Part shown: positions 8,520 through 11,053 of the stretch, piece by piece
Numbering within the stretch: position 1 is the stretch's first letter
How the letters are laid out: the number at the start of each line of letters is the position of its first letter
Assembly: GCA_017539885.1 (NCBI GenBank)
Contig: JAFYCC010000071.1
Location: forward strand, 1-11,053
DNA from: Oscillospiraceae bacterium
GTDB taxonomy: Bacteria > Bacillota_A > Clostridia > Oscillospirales > Oscillospiraceae
DNA length: 11,053 nt
Direction of reading: 5' to 3'
The notes under the pieces: model-generated
Told to the model about the DNA's origin: nothing
The model's input: the letters and a program-made list of their open reading frames with translations, nothing else
Databases searched by the model: none
Program-made: the position numbers and the translations under genes

Positions 8520-8564
8520 TGGAGCTGTTACCCGGATTCGAACCGGGGACCTCATCCTTACCAA
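8520..8564 (-). other. Attachment site: 3' half of tRNA-Thr(GGU)
   Basis: Read on the minus strand this is the 3' part of a tRNA. It holds the anticodon loop TTGGTAA (8564-8558, anticodon GGT at 8562-8560), the 3' anticodon strand GGATG, the variable loop AGGTC and the T-arm CCCGG-TTCGAAT-CCGGG. The acceptor strand TAACAGC, discriminator T and encoded CCA follow. From memory it closely resembles the 3' half of bacterial tRNA-Thr(GGU). No 5' half is present: the bases beyond the loop do not form the needed CATCC strand, and no GCTGTTA is seen nearby. This is the classic product of tyrosine-integrase insertion into a tRNA gene. The integrase gene next to it supports this. The intact tRNA gene should stand at the other end of the element, to the right. 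Confidence 0.9.
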
Positions 8565-8771
8565 TTAACCCGAAGCTTGCTTTTGCTTGTCGTAGCTTTA
8601 TGTAATTTGTGCAGAAAAACCTAGCAATATCAATGCATTGAGGCACTTTGCTTGTTGTAGCTTGTTGTATCCTCTTGTACAGCATTATATGCCATTTTTG
8701 CGTGCTCCTCAACACTTTGCTCAACACTTTTTTCTCGCAGACCTCATCTCTGCTACTTATGAGTTTTTTTG
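8565..8771. repeat. Direct repeats, likely integrase arm-type sites
   Basis: TTTGCTTGTCGTAGCTT (8582-8598) recurs with one change at 8647-8663, and the core CTTGTTGTA again at 8661-8669. A second pair, CTCAACACTTT, is at 8708-8718 and 8720-8730, 12 bases apart. A perfect 12-base palindrome TCAATGCATTGA lies at 8630-8641. Two repeat classes between the crossover site and the int gene fit arm-type binding sites. No reliable gene is seen here. Confidence 0.55.
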
Positions 8772-9968
8772 TTACTCGTTTTGAGCCTTCAAAGCGTCTC
8801 TGACTGCCTGGCCAGCTCGCCGGATGCTCTCCTCGTTCGCGTGTGCATACATCCGGAGTGTTACTGCGGTATCACTATGGCCGAGTCTCTCTGACACGCT
8901 CACAACATCGGCGCCGGACGTGATCGCGATACTGGCCGAAGTGTGCCGCAGCTTGTGCGGATGGAAGTCGGGGAATCCGTATCGGTCTCCGAATTTCTTG
9001 AAGTACTGGGTGGGCGTCTGAGGTGCCATCGGTTCGGACGTACCTTCCTGGGTGAATACCCACTTGCTGACGTGACTAGAAGACTGTATATCCCGCAGCT
9101 GCTTTAACAGATCCAGCGTTTCGGAACCAATGTCCACGATGCGGGTCTTTCCGTTCTTCGGCAACGCAACGTAAACGCCTTTGGCCGGCGTATACTGGAG
9201 ATTCCGGCGAATACGGATGATGCCTTCCTTCCAGTCAATATCTTGCCACTGGAGGCCGCACAGCTCGCCTCTACGTGCTCCGGAATCTGCGGCAAGGTTG
9301 ATGTACACTTGCCACTTCAAAGGTTCCTGAGCGACACAGGAGAGCACTGCACGCAGCTCTTTGGCCGTGAGCGCCTTTTGGCTTTCCGGCGTCGGCTGTT
9401 CATCCTTCCTGGGCGCCGGACGCTTGACTTTGAGCATGGGCGAGATCGGAATAGAATCATCCATGAAGGCCATGTCGAAGACGCCATTCAGGATGTTGTA
9501 CAGTTTCACGGCAGACGCATGGCTTTTGCCGGTTCGCTGAAAGTCTATGATCAGCTTTTGGATGATCGCGGGAGTGACGTCTACAAGCAGCATATCTCCG
9601 ATAACAGGGAGGATGTGATTGTCAAGAAACATCCGGTAATTGGATCTCGACGTTTCGGAAATGGTTGTCTCCTTCGTCGGCATGAACACTCCGTTTACAT
9701 ACTGCTTTACAGTCTTCAGCTTTGCAGCTTCGGCGGCCTCAACGGCCGCTATTTCTTTTTCCTCAGATCTAGTGAGGATCTCACCGGCCGCACAGGCACG
9801 CTCAAACTCAGCGGCGACTTTATTAAGCTCTCTGTCTACGGAACGCTGACTCCATCCCTCAGGCCGATACCAGCGCATCCTATAAGGGGATTTCCCATAA
9901 CCGCGAGAAACAGAGATCAGATAAAACTGCTTGCCGGTCTTCGTTTCCGATAGCTTTATGCTTGCCAT
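8772..9968 (-). CDS. int: Tyrosine-family site-specific integrase
   Basis: This 398-residue phage/ICE-type integrase would join the element to the tRNA-Thr site. An N-terminal arm-binding-like domain (about 1-80) is followed by a SAM-like core-binding domain (about 85-170) and the catalytic domain (about 200-380). The catalytic residues are visible: R232 in ARRGE, a Lys in PKNGK (271 or 274), H338 and R341 in HKLRH, H364 in LGHSD and the nucleophile Y374 in RMYAH. The frame also allows GTG at 9977, which overlaps the repressor stop. GGAG (9977-9980) is eight bases before the ATG at 9968, so I choose ATG. It follows the repressor gene by five bases and is likely co-transcribed from the repressor promoter. 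It reads towards the attachment site. Confidence 0.95.
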   Translation of the reverse strand: MASIKLSETKTGKQFYLISVSRGYGKSPYRMRWYRPEGWSQRSVDRELNKVAAEFERACAAGEILTRSEEKEIAAVEAAEAAKLKTVKQYVNGVFMPTKETTISETSRSNYRMFLDNHILPVIGDMLLVDVTPAIIQKLIIDFQRTGKSHASAVKLYNILNGVFDMAFMDDSIPISPMLKVKRPAPRKDEQPTPESQKALTAKELRAVLSCVAQEPLKWQVYINLAADSGARRGELCGLQWQDIDWKEGIIRIRRNLQYTPAKGVYVALPKNGKTRIVDIGSETLDLLKQLRDIQSSSHVSKWVFTQEGTSEPMAPQTPTQYFKKFGDRYGFPDFHPHKLRHTSASIAITSGADVVSVSERLGHSDTAVTLRMYAHANEESIRRAGQAVRDALKAQNE

Positions 9969-9973
9969 GTTAG

Positions 9974-10693
9974 TCACTCCATTCTTGAGCCTTTTTCTAC
10001 TTCAACCGGCTCGCCGTCGAAAATTGTTGCCAATAAAACATCGCCAATCCGTTCCAATGCGGTCTCAAAGGCTTCCTCTTTTTCTTTGTGTTGCGTGACG
10101 AAATCAAACGCATCAGTGAAGCTCTCCAACGCCTCAAATCTGCTAAGCCTCAATTCTTTGTAGTAACTATATAACCTCGACTTGCTCGACTTGAGTTTTT
10201 TGAGCTTCATATTTCCATCAGGGTCTTGATCTGCTTCACTCAAGAGATCGTTCGTCTTCTTGATTTCCGTTAAACCCTGGGATGCCTTTCTCAGATAGGA
10301 TGCAATTTCCGAGAAAGCGTCATAAAACCCAGGGGAAGAAATCAGCTCGCTCAAAATTGCCATATCTGTCGACGATTCGATTTCGCCAAGATGGTGGAGA
10401 TTGAGCAAGGCCTTCTCTGAGAGATGCGTGTACTCCGCAGCGCTTTTTAATGAGGCATCGGGCCGTTTGATTTTAGTGCGTCCGAGAAGGTAATCAACAG
10501 ATACGTTGAAGTGGGATGCTAATGCTTCATATTGTTCGATTTTTGCAACCTGGCGCGCGTCCTTCTCCCATGATTCACGCTCCCACGCTTTTACTAGCTC
10601 CCGGCTGACGCCAATTTCTTTACCGACTTGGTCTTGCGTTTCGTGTTTTTCTTCTCTCAGTTCACGAAGTATTGTACCAAGAAAGTGCGGCAT
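9974..10693 (-). CDS. XRE/Cro-CI family repressor of the element
   Basis: The 239-residue protein has an N-terminal HTH (residues about 6-72; helix-turn-helix at TQDQVGKEIGVSRELVKAWE, 19-38). It ends in NVSVDYLLGRT, typical of phage and ICE repressors. The rest (about 80-239) is helical and highly charged, and I recognise no family in it. There is no S24 LexA-like peptidase domain, so release by RecA-driven self-cleavage is unlikely; cleavage by an ImmA-type partner or an antirepressor is possible but not seen here. The ATG at 10693 follows AGGAG. Two operator dyads lie just upstream, and a further half-site (TTGTACC, 10672-10678) lies in its own first codons, pointing to autoregulation. It forms an operon with int. 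Confidence 0.85.
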   Translation of the reverse strand: MPHFLGTILRELREEKHETQDQVGKEIGVSRELVKAWERESWEKDARQVAKIEQYEALASHFNVSVDYLLGRTKIKRPDASLKSAAEYTHLSEKALLNLHHLGEIESSTDMAILSELISSPGFYDAFSEIASYLRKASQGLTEIKKTNDLLSEADQDPDGNMKLKKLKSSKSRLYSYYKELRLSRFEALESFTDAFDFVTQHKEKEEAFETALERIGDVLLATIFDGEPVEVEKGSRME

Positions 10694-10712
10694 TTGCTGC
10701 TTCTCCTTTCAT

Positions 10713-10741
10713 TTGTACCAAATAGTGAAATAGTGGTACAT
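10713..10741. promoter_or_regulatory. Operator dyad O1 next to the repressor gene
   Basis: TTGTACC (10713-10719) and GGTACAT (10735-10741) are inverted half-sites with 15 bases between, that is two helical turns centre to centre. It lies 20 bases upstream of the repressor start and would overlap the repressor leader or promoter. No clear minus-strand promoter could be chosen. Confidence 0.6.
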
Positions 10742-10746
10742 CCATA

Positions 10747-10775
10747 TTGACTTTTGAGGTTTGTCACGTTACATT
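10747..10775 (+). promoter_or_regulatory. Candidate rightward promoter of the element
   Basis: TTGACT (10747-10752), a 17-base spacer and TACATT (10770-10775) lie between the two operator dyads. Transcription would start near 10782 and run into O2, so repressor bound there could block it. Confidence 0.5.
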
Positions 10776-10790
10776 GAGTGTACATTGTCT

Positions 10791-10819
10791 TTGTGCCAAT
10801 GATAGACGAATCGGTACAA
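10791..10819. promoter_or_regulatory. Operator dyad O2 before the rightward genes
   Basis: TTGTGCC (10791-10797) and GGTACAA (10813-10819) repeat the half-sites of O1 with exactly the same 15-base gap. O2 lies just downstream of the candidate rightward promoter and 31 bases before the next start codon. Confidence 0.6.
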
Positions 10820-10850
10820 ATTGTCAAGAGTTTTGAAAGGAGGACGTCTG

Positions 10851-11012
10851 ATGAACCATCCTGACCCAGCTCGCGAAGAATACAATCGTTATCAGCGAGA
10901 ATGGCGAGCAAGGAACAAGGACAAAGTGAGAGCTATTAAAAAGCGGTATTGGGCGCGACGCGCGCAAAAACGGAGGGAGGATGCTGAAAATGAGCAGGCG
11001 AATGCTGACTGA
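10851..11012 (+). CDS. Small basic protein of the element, function unknown
   Basis: The 53-residue protein is very rich in Arg, Lys, Glu and aromatic residues (YNRYQREWRARNKDKVRAIK then RYWARRAQKRRE). It is probably one or two charged helices. It resembles short early proteins of Firmicutes phages and integrative elements that carry YQREYYAKN-like repeats; no function is established that I know of, and nucleic-acid binding is only a guess from the charge. The frame is open from TTG 10821, but AGGAGG (10838-10843), seven bases before the ATG at 10851, sets the start. It is the first rightward gene after the control region, so it should be repressed in the integrated state. The next frame starts inside its last 23 bases. 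Confidence 0.65.
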   Translation: MNHPDPAREEYNRYQREWRARNKDKVRAIKKRYWARRAQKRREDAENEQANAD

Positions 11013-11053
11013 TGGAGATGCGCCATTCAAAACAATAAACGAAGCATCCCGCC
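10990..11053 (+). CDS. Start of an excisionase-like HTH protein (cut by window end)
   Basis: The ATG at 10990 follows GGAGGGAGG (10972-10980) at a good distance and opens a frame to the window end. Only 21 complete codons are seen (MSRRMLTDGDAPFKTINEAS, then R). The segment FKTINEASR is how the winged-helix excisionase/HTH_17-like proteins of Firmicutes elements often begin. It overlaps the small basic gene by 23 bases in another frame, a typical coupled arrangement. A directionality factor opposite int would fit the context. The call rests on few residues. Confidence 0.5.
   Translation, partial: MSRRMLTDGDAPFKTINEASR

Larger units (their letters stand above)
8520..11053. mobile_element. Left end of an integrated element (prophage, ICE or IME)
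   Basis: The segment runs from the tRNA-Thr attachment site to the window end and beyond. It carries, in order, attachment site, arm-site-like repeats, integrase, repressor, divergent control region, a small basic protein and an excisionase-like start. The 9,980-10,850 stretch looks richer in A and T than the chromosomal genes. No structural, conjugation or replication gene is visible, so the class of element is open. Confidence 0.88.

Noticed and set aside
8467..8727. 86-residue minus-strand open frame across the attachment site
   Set aside because: It spans the tRNA fragment and the terminator and has no ribosome binding site.
9243..9953. 236-residue open frame antisense to the integrase
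   Set aside because: It has no ribosome binding site or family likeness and is explained by the codon use of int on the other strand.

Overview
The window looks like part of a mid-GC Bacillota chromosome, probably class Clostridia. The evidence is strong GGAGG-type ribosome binding sites, house-keeping proteins of Firmicutes type (MurC, TypA/BipA, a DinF/NorM-like MATE pump, TrmO), and a DIP1984-family protein. About 8.5 kb of chromosome joins the start of an integrated mobile element. The taxonomic call is an inference from gene content and protein style only.

Chromosomal part (1-8519). A DIP1984-family coiled-coil protein (60-512) is followed directly by an extended -10 promoter and a sequence that folds into a tRNA-like cloverleaf with a perfect T-loop. 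It is not a normal tRNA and is the most interesting object in the window. Next come a short-chain dehydrogenase (773-1534), then murC on the minus strand (1588-2958), which converges on it over a shared terminator. murC diverges, through overlapping promoters, from a small stand-alone nucleotidyltransferase (3154-3546). That gene converges through a strong bidirectional hairpin with typA (3593-5416, minus). typA diverges from a MATE efflux gene (5595-6947), which is followed by a nitroreductase (7022-7537). A GIY-YIG protein (TTG start, 7527-7907) is coupled to the nitroreductase and runs about 170 bp into the 3' end of the convergent trmO (7738-8451, minus).

Mobile-element part (8520 to beyond 11053). 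At 8520-8564 lies the 3' half of a tRNA-Thr(GGU) gene, cut at the anticodon loop, with the presumed tRNA terminator still behind it. This is one attachment site of an integrated element, and the intact tRNA should lie at the far end, outside the window. Inside it are repeats resembling integrase arm sites, a tyrosine integrase (8772-9968, minus) and an XRE-type repressor (9974-10693, minus) that form one operon. A control region follows with two operator dyads of identical geometry (TTGTACC-N15-GGTACAA type). Rightward genes begin with a small basic protein (10851-11012) and an incomplete reading frame (10990 to the end) that resembles the N-terminus of an excisionase-like HTH protein. The layout is a compact lysogeny/integration switch. 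Whether the element is a prophage, ICE or IME cannot be decided from what is visible.
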